From Megalonaias nervosa (Eukaryota; Mollusca; Bivalvia; Unionida; Unionidae), in NCBI GenBank assembly GCA_016617855.1, contig JAECUM010017549.1:1-64000 (forward strand): a stretch of DNA of 64,000 bases, written 5' to 3'. Positions within the stretch are counted from its first letter, which is position 1, and the number at the start of each line of letters is the position of its first letter. This document shows positions 1 through 11,708 of this stretch, in pieces. A program made the translations under genes and the position numbers. The notes under the pieces were generated by a model that saw nothing but the letters and a program-made list of their open reading frames with translations, did no database searches and had not been told where the DNA came from.

Positions 1-411
1 CAACTTTGGGAAAATACTAACAAAGGCAGGCGTTTATTCCAGTTGCATAAAGAGGCCACCAGAAACATCAAGATACATGAAGACCTAGAAACCATCGACC
101 TCAGCTTTATCAATAGAATGAAAACCGGAAAAACACTACTAAGAAACAGCTTTGGAAAACATCTCAGCAAAGAACCGAACCGAGATGTAACCTGCCCTCA
201 CTGCGCTGTACCAGAAACACATGACCACATCTTCAACAGCTGCCCCATATACCACGTTCAACGACTCAACTTCCAAGCATACCAAAAGAAGATTAGACCC
301 CCAACAACATTCCCTGAACTCTTAGACAAGGTGCATAGCAATAACATGGAGATCACGTACAAGAACATCATATCGTACTTAAAACAAATCAACAAACACG
401 GTCAAATATGA
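1..411 (+). CDS. LINE ORF2 C-terminus, partial (5' end outside window)
   Basis: The frame is open from base 1 to a TGA at 409-411, so the protein starts before the window; the first TTG at 43 is not a real start. The tail reads like the end of a non-LTR retrotransposon polyprotein downstream of RT/RNase H. It has a WE...GRRLF segment at bases 7-39, an RMKTGKTLLRNSFGKHL segment (a common form of the helical region), then a zinc-knuckle-like CPHC...ETHDHIFNSCP motif from base 193 (C-x2-C...H...C). This C-terminal CCHC is typical of the I/R1/jockey-type LINEs. In the family the protein reverse-transcribes the element's RNA at the target site. No frameshift or stop is visible in the part present, so this copy may be comparatively young. 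Clade assignment is uncertain. Confidence 0.75.
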   Translation, partial: QLWENTNKGRRLFQLHKEATRNIKIHEDLETIDLSFINRMKTGKTLLRNSFGKHLSKEPNRDVTCPHCAVPETHDHIFNSCPIYHVQRLNFQAYQKKIRPPTTFPELLDKVHSNNMEITYKNIISYLKQINKHGQI

Positions 412-789
412 CCATAACTAAAATAAACATAAGGACTATAGCAGCAGGCAAAGACCTAACGCTGCTAGCCAAAAGGGCAAGTCCATAAGGATCCCCAAAC
501 ACGTCTAAATAAATAACAAAAACTTTACTATTAAAAACAAACAAAGAAACAAATTATTTTTATGCACACACTTATACATACTCAAGAACATAAACCAAAA
601 CACCAAGAATTATTTAAAAGTAATAGGGACGATATATAAAAAGAAAAAGAAAATGGAACGCCCCCCTCTTTTTTTCGCATTACTACTATATTACTATTTA
701 TTTATTCTATTTATTATTAACAACTATTTATCATTCATCAATCTATTATGGTATTTATTTTATTCATTTCAATTTATTTATATATCATA
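412..789 (+). other. probable 3' UTR of the LINE
   Basis: AT-rich sequence with no open frame of note, lying between the LINE stop codon and a (TTTA)n run. Position suggests the LINE 3' untranslated region. A pyrimidine-rich stretch at 659-677 and rising T/A content toward the tract are the only structure seen. Confidence 0.4.
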
Positions 790-790
790 T

Positions 791-833
<43 letters not shown>

Positions 834-836
834 TTA
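790..836 (+). repeat. (TTTA)n microsatellite, possible LINE 3' tail
   Basis: About 11-12 uninterrupted TTTA units. It may be the 3' tail of the LINE, since many LINEs end in short tandem repeats, or it may be independent. Confidence 0.85.
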
Positions 837-1871
837 TTTGGCATGTTACCAAACTAACACAACCCCAAAAGCACAGGTCTGAGTAGAACAGCAAACAACA
901 CAAAAAATAACTCTGCAACTGACCCAAAAATAGAACATATAAGGTGGCTAACCCGCCATCAGGCCCGGTCGCTCAATGCGACAAAGACTAGTTGAGCATA
1001 CCCAAATACCACAGATCTTAGCTCCCCTACCATCTTAAGATTATAAGGTGACTTAAGCCTAGTCGCACAAGGCGGAACTAAATAATTCACAGATAAACGA
1101 TCCCCAAACTATCAACACACATCATATAAGACCCAAACAACACCAATTCAACATTGACTCTCAGACCTGTTACTATAAATACTTAACAAACAATGTTCTA
1201 GAAAAAAATCCCAAAGATATTTAAATAAGGCTATAATGGCATCGTAAAACGAAACCACGACTTGGTGATCAAGGCGCAAATCATCAAGGCTTACGTCAGT
1301 TGGAAGTCGAAGCACGAGCAAACAGCCTATCTTCAGAATGATGCCGCAACAACAAAAGACCAACAGAAAAAAGAACAACAAAAGAAGACCAACAGGAGAA
1401 AGAAGATAAAACATCGACTTTCAAATTGCCCAATTATATGAGGTTCTTCCTTTGGCTATTGAAGACCTCTTTTGATAATAGCTATGTCCTCAAAATCCTG
1501 ATTTGATCCTTTGATTCCACCGTCAAAATTAATGACTTGTGACTTTTAATAAACACTGCGTGACTCTAACATGCGCGGGGCGGCTGACATCCCGCTGATT
1601 GGTACTATCTCAAAAACTAAAAGTACACTTTGTACACAAAATTCCAACTATTGTAAATGAGAGTAACGAAATTTATAAGATTTGTTGAATTAGGATAATT
1701 GCACAGATGGCTTACACACTATTGGAATGTTAGCTGTCCATTAGTATAACTGGACTGACTAGATTTTATCATATCCGCTCTGGCGTTTTGGGCGTTTCGC
1801 TTTTCGGTGGCGTTTCGCGTCCCGCGGGTCCACGTCTACCTTTCCTCGATCGGACATGCACATAACTAAAA
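837..1871. other. no gene recognised
   Basis: No convincing coding sequence. A modest A-rich, GAA/CAA-rich plus-strand segment occurs at 1320-1420. The stretch 1560-1850 is locally more GC-rich (CGCGGGGCGGC, CCCGCGGGTCC) and could belong to an element 5' region, but I cannot assign it. Confidence 0.4.
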
Positions 1872-1927
1872 AGTGCGACATTCGCACATAAAAGCGGGAC
1901 TGTGGTGGCTCCGTTCCCACAGTCCCG
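1872..1927 (+). other. two adjacent perfect hairpins
   Basis: GTGCGA-CAT-TCGCAC (1873-1887) is a 6-bp stem with a 3-nt loop. It is followed by CGGGACTGTGG (1895-1905) pairing with CCACAGTCCCG (1917-1927) around an 11-nt loop. Both stems are perfect and GC-rich inside AT-rich DNA. Function unknown; they could be element-end or UTR structures. Confidence 0.6.
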
Positions 1928-2175
1928 ACCAATTAATAATCTTGACCTTCAAGACCTAACCAGTCGCGAAAGCATCACTTGCGTATTAGCCTTATATTCT
2001 TATTTATTATTATTATTCGTGCCATTCAACACGGAATAAAAAATGGCTTCAAACCACATGGCCAAGATGTTGAAATAGCAAGAGGTAGTGGGTACCATAG
2101 GCATGGTGGAAAAGATACTCATCAGAATAGAATATGTAGCGTACCGCCCACACAGATTGAAAATGGAGATTAATA

Positions 2176-2450
2176 ATTTGAAGAAAGGGAAAGAAATATT
2201 ATGAGACATGATAAAACAGGAAAAGGAGGAGAAGGAGGACAAAGAGGAAAAAGAGCAAATGAGAAAATGGAATGAAAAGATGGAAAAAGAAGAGAAAAAT
2301 GAGAAAAGGAAAAAGCGGAGGAAGAGTAGAAGGAGGAGAAAAGGAATGGGAAGTTAAGAAGAAGAAGACAACAAATGTGATGGAGAAGATGAGAAGTTGG
2401 TGGAAGTGAAGACGAGAAGAAAGAAATTAAAAGAATAAGAAGAAACCCAA
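2176..2450 (+). repeat. polypurine (GA-rich) tract
   Basis: About 275 bases made almost entirely of A and G on the plus strand, not a simple repeat but GGAGAA/GAAAAG-like words. The long minus-strand frame across it is a composition artefact rich in Ser, Phe and Leu. Confidence 0.75.
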
Positions 2451-3555
2451 AGGCCCTTTTCAGGGCCACTCCATTGCCTCGAAAAGATGCATATTCCCTC
2501 TTGCCTACAAATTTTTTAGTCGATTTTTTGTGGGATAGATTTATGTCCATAAATCTATGTTTGTGTAATATGTCTATGTCTCTGTGTATGTCTCTAACCA
2601 CGTCTCTGTGTCTACGTCTCTATATGTCCCTAGAGTAACGCGTATTCGGGTCAGCCCCTTGCCACACTGTTCCGCCCGATTGAGGTCAGCCACTTGCAAC
2701 ATTGTTGCCAGTGTCCAGTACAGTGATGTCACCACTATTTAATTCCTATTGTCCGTATACAGTCCCAATACATTCCCTATGTTAAATTTCCCTTGTCCGT
2801 ATACAGTCGCAACCTTTTGTCCGTATATTCCTTGTCCGTATATCGTCCCGGGGGTGGGGAGTGTCTTGTAATGCTAATTCCTATTATCGGAATATTGTCC
2901 CCCTTCACTACTGGTAATTTCTAAATGTTTCCAAGTTGTATCTTCTATTTATACTGTTTTCCTGTGACACTGCTAAGATACACATGTATGTCAAATAAGA
3001 CCTATGATTTATCTATATTCGTATATATTACCATTCACACACCCTGTAGGAAGAATCATCAGCCGCAAAATTTATTTGAAACTCACAATGAGCATACACA
3101 GTTGAACTTCAATAAACCGGTCCTTCCAATACAGGATGGGAGCATCCTTGCTGTATATAACGCAGTTTTTAAAAAAATTGCACAAATTCTGTAGACGTTT
3201 GCATGGGTGTCCGAGGGAATTTTTTTGGGGGGGGCGAATCCATTATCGCTGGGGGAGGGGGGAGGCCAAGAAAAAACCCAAAGAGATATATTTATCTTCT
3301 ACCAAAGGGTTTTTAAAATAGTAACAGCCCATTGAGATGTGTGGTATTGTCCTGCATGTTTGTTGTTTTCAATCTGCATTTATATTACATCCATGACTGA
3401 TAAATTAGTAAGATATTTATATTTTATTTAACTCTTATCAATTGTCTCCAGTAATTGTTTCTCTTAAAAAAAAGACAGTTAAATTTGAGGAAATATTCCA
3501 CTACAATAAAATGCATTATTACACCTGTTTGTATATTAACAATATGTATGAATAA
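2451..3555. other. no gene; short degenerate repeats
   Basis: 2568-2632 carries degenerate TCTATGTCTCTGTG repeats. 2743-2850 carries at least four copies of a TTGTCCGTATA(CAGTC) word. G-runs occur at 3222-3262. No coding evidence. Confidence 0.5.
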
Positions 3556-3722
3556 ATGTATGTATGTATGTATGTATGTATGTATGTATGTATGTATGTA
3601 TGTATGTATGTATGTATGTATGTACGTACGTACGTACGTACGTACGTACGTATGTATGTACGTACGTACGTATGTATGTATGTATGTATGTATGTATGCA
3701 TGTATGCAAGTATGTATGTATA
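3556..3722. repeat. (GTAT)n/(GTAC)n tetranucleotide microsatellite
   Basis: About 167 bp of GTAT units with two internal blocks converted to GTAC. GTAC is self-complementary, so those blocks can fold on themselves. Open frames on both strands (MYVCMYVC, YIHTYIHT) are artefacts of the repeat. Confidence 0.95.
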
Positions 3723-4014
3723 CAAAGGGTTTAATGGCTCTTCAACATAACCTTGGGCTGTATGGTGAGAAATAATGTAGACAGAGAAAGCCCAAATTAA
3801 TAAAAAAAATTAGGATCTAGTTTATCATAGAAGCAACAAAACTAGACAGATTGTTATTGTTTATAGAATATTATAATAAAAATGTCACCGGGATATAAAA
3901 AGAAGATAGGTCCAGAAAACAGTCAGCAATTTTTGCAGTGGTTATCTTCGTAATGGAATCTTTTATTGAGATAATTATTTAATTGTTGAATTTATTCTTA
4001 AATTGGCAACAAAA

Positions 4015-4855
4015 TGTGGCTTTTCTTAATGATAATATGTTATATACATTCGTATTTAGTACTTGACCTTGTTCAAAATCAAGTCCGCTGTATCTGACCA
4101 GGAACATTTTTTTTTTAAACAACATAATACATAGCTAATATTTCTCTTTGATTGTGGATTACATATTCAGATCATTATTAACGTAAACATGTTTACCTGA
4201 ATTTGAGTTAAAAAATACAGTCTTGATTCTGATCTCAGAATGTTTTAGAATGGAAAATTCCATTAAGTGATAGAGTATTTTCAGAAAATAGTAATTGCAA
4301 CTTATATCAAGTAGAGAACTATATAATCTTGTTTATCTAAAGTTACTCGTTCATGCCTTAACACCTTGAAGCAGAATAAGTTTTAATTTTGCGTCCAGTT
4401 TGGGTGGATTGGTTTATTCAAATAAGTATTCACTGGAAATGCAACGTGCTCATCCATAATATTTTTGGACTGGAAGATTAATTTGGAAATATGGTGAATT
4501 TCAGACATGAGCAGTTTGGATCATATTATTGTGATATAAATAAAGACTCTTAGCACATCGCCACAATCCAGGTCATTGGCATTTTAGCACGTTCGTGACT
4601 ACGGGTACATCAACACGTTCAATACTGGAAATTATTTGGAATTCTGCTGGAATTCAATTGGAACTTCATACTTTTGGACTTGTGACAGAACTTTTAGGAA
4701 TATTTGTGATTTAATTCACAATGTTGTAAGTTATTGTTTTGTTTTTTTTAATTTTCATTTTGTATTCAAAGGAAATAAATTATTTGTTGAAATTTACAAA
4801 AGTGTTGGTTTTCGCTCTTTTTTGTTACTTAGTTTAAGACCCTAGAGTCGTAACA
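4015..4855 (+). mobile_element. LTR-like interspersed repeat, copy 1
   Basis: Aligns over its whole length, with substitutions and indels, to 46275-46982 in the same orientation. Shared anchors are TGGCTTTTCT at the left, ACTTGACC, TAATATTTCTCT, TGGAATTC.ATTGGAACTTCATA, GGAAATAAAT followed by TTGTTGAA, TTTTCGCTCTTTT, and a common right end at TAACA. The left end begins TG (TGTGGC here) and the right end is ..CA, with an AATAAA signal about 80 bp before it, which fits an LTR. No internal retroelement coding flanks either copy, so they would be solo LTRs. No target-site duplication is visible. Confidence 0.6.
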
Positions 4856-6249
4856 CAGTACTCCTCAGTTAATGCTGTTGCAATAAAATAAAATAAAAAT
4901 ATCTAATGCATAACAAGGACACAGGTATAATGCGAGGTACTCATTTCAGGGAGTTTACCATTATGACATGTTTGACTGTATTTATAAAAGCTGTCTTTGC
5001 CAGTAATTTCAATTGTAACAACATGCTGTAAACCCCAAGTCCTGGGATTTCAAAACGACAACAGTCTTTCTCAGTCCGTTGGTGTCATTTTCCAAACGAC
5101 TGGATGAAAAGGATAAACTATACATGATTGGCAGAAATGTTTTCTTTTTTTCTGAGGAAATATGAATACATCATTCCAAAACACAATTGATGAAAAGTGG
5201 GCGTAGTAGATTTTATACATTTTATCTGAGCATAGTTACGTTGCAATTTTATAGTCAAAAGAGGTAAAAATATGGACAAAAGCACTTTCCAACACATCCA
5301 GGGGATACTTCATTGCGTTCCAGTTGTTTCCTTCTGATAAAAGTCAGTTATATAATATTTTAGCCTGACGAGGGGAGGATTCCGTTTCTGTTAGTAAAAG
5401 AACGTGAGTGCATTTTGTAATGAGAACCTGCTCTTGAGATATACCTTTTAATTATGATGCCCAAATGAAGTCATTTTACAGGATCCGGTAACGGGGTTAA
5501 TGGTTCGAGAACTTGAAGTGCTAATTTCGTACATCAGTAATCAATGGCTAGCACTCTGTTTTTCCTATTGTGAACAGTTTCATATTTGATAGTGATATTT
5601 TTCCATTGATTCTTTGATTATCCTGAGAGAAAGATTAATACCAAACCTGGAGCCTTTAAACTTTGAGATTTATTTGGAATAATACAAAATTAATATTATT
5701 TTCCGATAATCCAAAATTAATACAGACATATGCTTCAGACGTCTCTTTTCTAACGAAAGTTATGAAATGTAAAAAGGTGCCTAGTGTATAAAAGACGTTG
5801 TTTCGAATGGCTATTTCACTTACGCATGTGCAGAAGGGTAAAACTTGGATTTTGTTTTTGTTGCGCATGGGACCCAAGATAAATGTAGTTAAATCTCAGG
5901 TCAAAAAGTCTGAAAGGGGGACACAACTCCGGTTTTGTAAACGGTAATTTTTGTCTACAAAAATCGGATCTCAAAAAATAGGTTTTTCCCGCTGTATTTT
6001 GTAATGCGAGTAGAAAGTCTACATTATTTGGTATCATTGTAGAACTTCTTCTGTCTACCTTTCTGTAATACCACCTACTTTGGTGTACCGTAAATGATGT
6101 TGACTGTACAGAGCTCGGAAGTATAACCTCATGACGCGTAAACGTGGCTCGCAAGGTTAATGAGTTAATTGATGTTGGAACTTTCTTAGCAAATATGAGG
6201 GAAAAGCTATTTTTCTAATTTCTGTGAAATGTTACTGTAAAAATGATAA
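4856..6249. other. no gene recognised
   Basis: AT-rich, with minus-strand open stretches at 5656-5877 and 5816-6154 that I cannot assign. They lie just beyond the 3' end of the LINE at 6250-8570 and could be its 3' UTR, but no tail repeat marks the boundary. Confidence 0.4.
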
Positions 6250-8570
6250 AATAAGCAAGGAATGTTAAAAATGAGTGAAGTCGTCAAAATTCACACATTA
6301 GTGAGAAATTTAAAGGAAGCAGTGGAATTTTAATTGCATATCCTCATGGGTAATGAATTCCAAAAGATAGGTGCTAATACAGTAAAAGAGCTGTCGAGAA
6401 AGGTTTGTTTTTGGACCATGGAATCTGAAGTTCGTTGTTGTTGATCAGAGATTACCCTCAGTATTGTATCTAATTTCAATTAGGTTAAATATATAATCTG
6501 GAGAAAGATTGTTTAAAAACTTGCATGAAGTGATTCCTTTCAAATAAAGAATACGTTTTTAAAGGTAGCCATTGTAGACCAAAAAAAAAAAAAAAAACGT
6601 TTGAGGGAGTCATGATAAGAAATTTCAGAATGATTCCGGTGACCATTTTTTGGAGTTTGTCAGTTCTGGATATATTTTAATTGGATGTTTTCCTCATATG
6701 ATAAAGCCGTAGTCTGTAAGTGGTAGTATATATCCCGAAAAATAAAGTTCAAGTTGGTTTTTTAAACAGAAATTTCGACAATAATTGTCAGTGAGTTATT
6801 TTTTGACAACTATTGCAAATATGTAATCGATATGTGTATTTCCAGCTGAGATGCTGATTAATGTAGATACCAAGGAGTTTTTGATTTTCAACACTAGACA
6901 CGCCTAAACCATTCTCAGTTAGAAGTAAATCCATGTTTGCAGATATGCGCGCCTTGTTCCGATTGGTATAAATTTAATTTTAGAGACATTATTATGCATT
7001 CTGTTTTGTTGATACCAACCTGATATATTGTTAAGGTCGATGTGAAGTTTATTTTCAATGGAGTCAAGAGATTTACCCGATAGATGCAGTGTAGAATCGT
7101 CAGCGAAAAGATCTGTGTTAGAGTGCACTTGATACAAGGCTGTCTCTGATAAACAGTAGAAAAAGAATATGCACAAATAGTGATCCTTGAGGAACACCAC
7201 TTAAAATATGACGACTCGGAAGTATATTTATCAGTGCAAGCAACCTGTGGTCTGTTAGTGAGAAACGACTTTAACAAAGTAACTGAGTTTGAAGAAAACT
7301 ATTAATGAGTACCGAATGGTCAACCAAATCGAATGTTTGTTTGTTTGGGGGGGTGTGTGTCTTTTTTTAATCATGAAGATTGTGCAGGTACGTTCTCCTG
7401 ATTCGATCGTTTGTAGCAACTGGTATATAAGTTTTTCGTCAATGCAATTTGACACGAATGTTTCTGTCAGAATCCTGATTATGATTTATGGAGGAGTTGG
7501 TAATTGTTTAGATATCCGAAAAGATGCTTGTTTAAATTTGTTAACATAATTTCTGAAAGTACAGATAGAACAGATATGGGTTGATTGTTCAATGGGGTAT
7601 TTTCTACATTTCGCTTTTTGAATTGCAAATAATTTTGCTAATTTCAAAGGTTCTCAAACTTTACAGCAAGTGAAACTACAGTTAAAAACTTTATTCAACA
7701 ACTCAGAGATTGATAAAACGGACATTTTCAGGGTTTTGTTTTTCGATGAATTCCATCCAGACTCGCTGATTTGTCAGTGTCTGTTTTATTGACAATATCA
7801 ATAGAATGAATTATTGTAATTAGGGGATTTTGAAACTAACATGATCGGTTACCCTTTCGTTCACGAAGGCAGTAAGTTTGCCTACGTCAGGCTCGGTCAA
7901 ATGAGACCTCTCAAGTGTTTGCGATATATTAGTAAAAAAGAGGTTTAATTGGTTTGCTGTATTGTGCTCATCAGTATAACTAGTGCCATTAACTGTAAGT
8001 CCACATGGATTTAGAAGTACTGGCTTCGTTGAAGTTAGTTCTCGCAAATGATTCCAAATGGATCTGTTATCAGAGTTTGGGGCGATGGTTTCTTTGAAAA
8101 GGAGCGCTTGCGTTTTACAATGAGTGATTTGACTTTGTTCCGCCATAAACGATGATTTATAAACTCTTTACATTTATGATAGTGGCTTTGTTTACGTTGA
8201 GCCTCTGCGACTTCATTAACGTTCTGGTTGTTATGATCGTTTACTTCTTTGATTTATATCGGAGCGTGTTTATTTAGGACAGTGAAAAAATAGTATTTCC
8301 ATAATAGACAATTCATAATCCAGGTCTGTAATAGTATTTCCATAATAGACAATTCATAATCCGGGTCTGTATCAGAGAAAGCAAATGAGCTAATATCTTG
8401 AGATAGTTCAGAGAGAAATTCATTTTCAGCAAATTTTTGAAAGCATTGGTATTGCATATCGCCGTGTGAATTGCTTTACTATTGCTTGGACTAAAATAAA
8501 TTGGTGTAGCTTGATAAATGTGTGGATTTTGTGTTCTTACTAAACGATTAAGTAATGACATCTGGTAAAA
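6250..8570 (-). mobile_element. decayed CR1/L2-type LINE, ORF2 fossil
   Basis: Reading the minus strand in shifting frames gives, in order, the parts of a non-LTR reverse transcriptase. They are a linker before RT ending LNKHAPI (near 8257); a WNHLRELT / NLFFTNISQ segment (8146-7820); an NNQPISVLSVLSEIM box (about 7550-7600); a QSGF..KHSCQIALT box (7420-7485); an FLTNRPQ segment with a degenerate VPQGS region (7200-7265); the catalytic FADD at 7096-7107; a KLLGIYINQHLSW thumb motif (6841-6892); and a C-terminal FGIHYP..IR-like motif near 6352-6370. Stops and frameshifts separate the blocks, so it is dead. The endonuclease domain expected at the 5' side is absent; a 25-bp minisatellite lies there instead. 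Confidence 0.8.
8283..8366. repeat. 42-bp tandem duplication inside the LINE fossil
   Basis: AATAGTATTTCCATAATAGA and the bases after it, about 42 bp, occur twice in a row with one mismatch (CCAGG versus CCGGG). 42 is a multiple of three, so the frame is kept. Confidence 0.85.
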
Positions 8571-8600
8571 TTAGGCTGGCGCAATATCAGATAAATAAAT

Positions 8601-9020
8601 CTGCCCTTGACTAGATCAGTATGCATTGCCTTTGAGCAGATCATTATTCATTGCCCTTGAGCAGATCATTATACATGGTCCTTGAGCAGATCATATATGC
8701 ATGGCCCTTGTACAAATCATTATTCATTGCCCTTGAGCAGATCGTTATGCATTGCCTTTGAACTGATAATTATGCATGGCCCTTGAGCAGATCATTATAC
8801 ATTGCCTGAGCAGATCATTATTCATTGCTCTTGAGCAGATCAGTATGCATTGCCTTTGAGCAGATCATTATGCATTGCCTTTGATCAGATCAGTATGCAT
8901 CGCCCTTGAGTAGATCATTATGCATCGCCCTTGAGCAGATCATTATGCATTACCCTTGAGCAGATCATTATACATTGCCTTGAGCAGATCATTATTCATT
9001 GCCCCTGAAAAGATCAATAT
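8601..9020. repeat. 25-bp minisatellite
   Basis: About 17 copies of a unit like CCCTTGAGCAGATCATTATGCATTG, with single-base variants (CAGTATGCAT, CATTATTCAT, CATTATACAT) and small indels. It abuts the 5' end of the LINE fossil. Confidence 0.95.
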
Positions 9021-9227
9021 TCCCGTTGTAAAACAAAAAAGATTCACAATAGAATAAAACAATAGAGCCACAGAAAATTATAAAAACAGAAGTACATTTA
9101 TAGGGCATACGTGTTAAACTTCTGCAGTTTGTTCTTTGTTTGAAATTTTAGCCTGAGATTAATTACTCTGAGTCAGACTTCATCAAAAGACAAGAATACA
9201 AAACCTTTTTCAGCACCTAGAGTTTTA

Positions 9228-10004
9228 TGGCAAGAGTAAGGAAGAGAACAAGATATTAATGGCAAGAATAAGGAGGCAAACATGATCTCATTGGCAAGAA
9301 TAAGGAAGTAATCATGATATTAATGGAAAGAGTAGGGAAGTAAACATGATATTAATGGCAAGACAAAGGAAGTAAACATGATATTCATGGCGAGAGTAGG
9401 GAAGTAAACATGATATTAATTGCAAAAGTAGGGAAGTAAACATGATATTCATGGCAAGAATAGTGAAGTAAACATGATATCAATGCAAGAGTAAGGAAAT
9501 AAACATGATATTCATGGCAAGAGTATGGAAATAAACATGATATAAATGGCAAGAGTAATGAAATAAGCATGATAGTAATGGCAAGAGTAGGGAAATAAAC
9601 ATGATATTGATGGTAAGAGTAGGGAAGTAACATGATATTAATGGCAAGACAAAGGAAGTAAACATGATATTAATGGCAAGAGTAGGGAAGTAAACATGAT
9701 ATTCATGGCGAGAGTAGGAAAGTAAACATTATATTAATTGCAAGAGTAGGGAAGTAAACATGATATTCTAAGCAAGAGTATGGAAATAAACATGATATTC
9801 ATGGCAAGAGAATGGAAATAAACGTGATATTAATGCAATAGTATGGAAATAAACATGATATTAATGGCAAGAGTAATGAAATAGATATGATAGTAATGGC
9901 AAGAGTAGGGAAATAAACATGATATTAATGGCAAGAGTAGGGAAGTAACATCATATTAATGGCAAGATTAGGGAAGTAAACAAGATAGTAATGGCAAGAG
10001 TAGG
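9228..10004. repeat. 32-bp minisatellite with higher-order structure
   Basis: About 25 copies of AATGGCAAGAGTAGGGAAGT plus AAACATGATATT. Rare variants recur at fixed distance: GACAAAGGAAG at about 9362 and 9648, GGCGAGAGTAGG at about 9388 and 9705, and GATAGTAATGG at about 9571 and 9891. So blocks of nine to ten monomers (about 285-320 bp) were duplicated. Minus-strand frames here are artefacts. Confidence 0.95.
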
Positions 10005-10009
10005 GTCTA

Positions 10010-10136
10010 TGTAGTTTCTTTGGAGTAATCATTGGAATAAAAAACGCAGGCTGTGTTATTACATCGTATTATGCGATGGCAGATCAGGATCTACGTTGCT
10101 TACAGATGAACTTTATTTATAAGCGGATATACGGTA
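10010..10136. mobile_element. TACCGT-family MITE, truncated copy
   Basis: The right end (TTTATAAGCG.ATATACGGTA, ending 10136) and internal words (GTCTATGTAGTTT, ATTATGCG, CAGATCAGGATCTA) match the full copies at 11873-12058 and 14607-14813. The left terminal repeat is missing, apparently lost at the edge of the 32-bp minisatellite. Confidence 0.6.
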
Positions 10137-10257
10137 ATTATTTTACTGGCGTGATCTTTGTAAAAACTTATACATTAGTAAAATTGCGTTCTGTCAAATA
10201 ACCACATCACGCCATTGGATTAAGAGATATACGGTGTTTCTTTCCTCTCCGACCATG

Positions 10258-10575
10258 CTGAAAAGATTGATTTGTATTGGTCGAACAATTTGTATTGGCC
10301 ATGCTCAATCGAACAATTTAAACTGGTCAAACAACAATTTGTATTGGTCATGCTGAATCGAACAATTTGTATCGCCCATGCTGAATCGAACATCTATATT
10401 GGCCATGCTGAATAGAACAATTTGTATCGGCCATTCTAAATAGAACAGTTTGTATTGGCCATGCTGAATCGAACAATTTGTATTGGCCATGCTGAATCGG
10501 ATTGATTATCACAAAAAGAATATTACAGTTTGTATTGGCCATGTGGAATTGATTCGCTTATCACAAAAAGAACAT
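10258..10575. repeat. 28-bp minisatellite
   Basis: About nine to eleven diverged copies of CTGAATCGAACAATTTGTAT plus TGGCCATG. The last two are interrupted by a GATT..CTTATCACAAAAAGAA segment that is itself repeated twice (10500-10525, 10550-10575). Confidence 0.9.
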
Positions 10576-11708
10576 TAGAAAACTAATATATTAAGATTTT
10601 AACAAGAAACTGGTAACAGCTTCAAACTAGAGTCTTCATGATCAAATTTGAAATGTTCTAGACTGTGTCATCTCCGACACGAGAACCTTAAGAATATTTC
10701 CCTTGAATACCTAATTTAGAAGAGAAACAATTGTCGTGTATGAGAAGAAAAATAAAAGTGCATTGATTCCTAACTCACCTTGTACCACAACCATATATTA
10801 TATTCATGCTAGATCCTCCTTGGGACATCTTAATCACGGATTCTTTCTAACGAGCCCACTCTTTCTTCAAATTTTACTTACATTCTCTAGAATTAAAAGA
10901 AACGGCAATCCTCCCCACATCTGGTCTACATTTGGATAATTTACTTTTTCCGGAGATATCAAAATTGCAATAATTAAAGCATCTCCGTTTTTTTTTTTTC
11001 TTTTACATTGCCTTTATTTTATCCCTTTTCGTGCCTATGTTCCCCATTTTCATGACATGATAAGTAAACTCTCATACTGAAAAGTTTTAAGTACCTATCT
11101 ATGGACAAATACTCTGACAAACATTCTGTGCTTTCCAAGTGCCATTATGACCGTCAGGTATGTCAACTTTTATTTTACAATGGTTGCTGAGAAACAAAAT
11201 GATATCGAAACTTTGTTTTATATTCTAAACCATTACTTCACTTTATGTAGTTGCGATCAGGATCATTGCTAAATGCAGTTGTTTAAAAAAAAAATTAGGA
11301 CCCGTCCAAACCAACTGCGAAGGCTATATTTTGGACAGGCTCAGAAGATTAACTAAATATTCCGAAATAGCGCTTCACTCATATGACATCTCTAATGGAG
11401 TAGTAATTGAGCTTCTTTTTGTGAAATCCATAATATTTTCGCCGCAGATCTTCAGCTAAAAAATTTTGTATCAATTTAAAGCAGACGACAGGGGTAATGG
11501 TATGTTTATTTCAGCTATTTGCAAATGGAGTTAATACACATCCTGTGGTGACCTCAGTTCACCAAAAATCTTCAGTAATAATATTGATGATTTTATTTAA
11601 CTGTTTCACTTTTGACATCTACAAGAAATGTGAGCATATAAAATTCTGTATATAATATGGAACCTGCTAATGTGTTTGCTTGGGTTTTTTGTTGTGTTTG
11701 TGGGTCTT
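10576..11708. other. no gene; diverged interspersed repeat C, copy 1
   Basis: No coding signal. 10880-11050 (AGAAACGGCAATCCTCCCCACATCTGGT, GATAATTTACTTTTTCCGGA, then CGTGCCTATGTTCCCCATTTTCA) aligns with 27733-27895, and its first part with 44510-44575. All three are in the same orientation, so this is an old repeat family. Confidence 0.5.

Noticed and set aside
2170..2601. 143-codon minus frame rich in Ser, Phe and Leu
   Set aside because: Composition artefact opposite a polypurine tract; no domain.
3455..3775. Frames reading MYVCMYVC and YIHTYIHT
   Set aside because: Tetranucleotide repeat translations.
8601..10575. CRISPR-like regular repeats
   Set aside because: Units are contiguous and diverged, with no unique spacers, in an animal-type genome; they are minisatellites.
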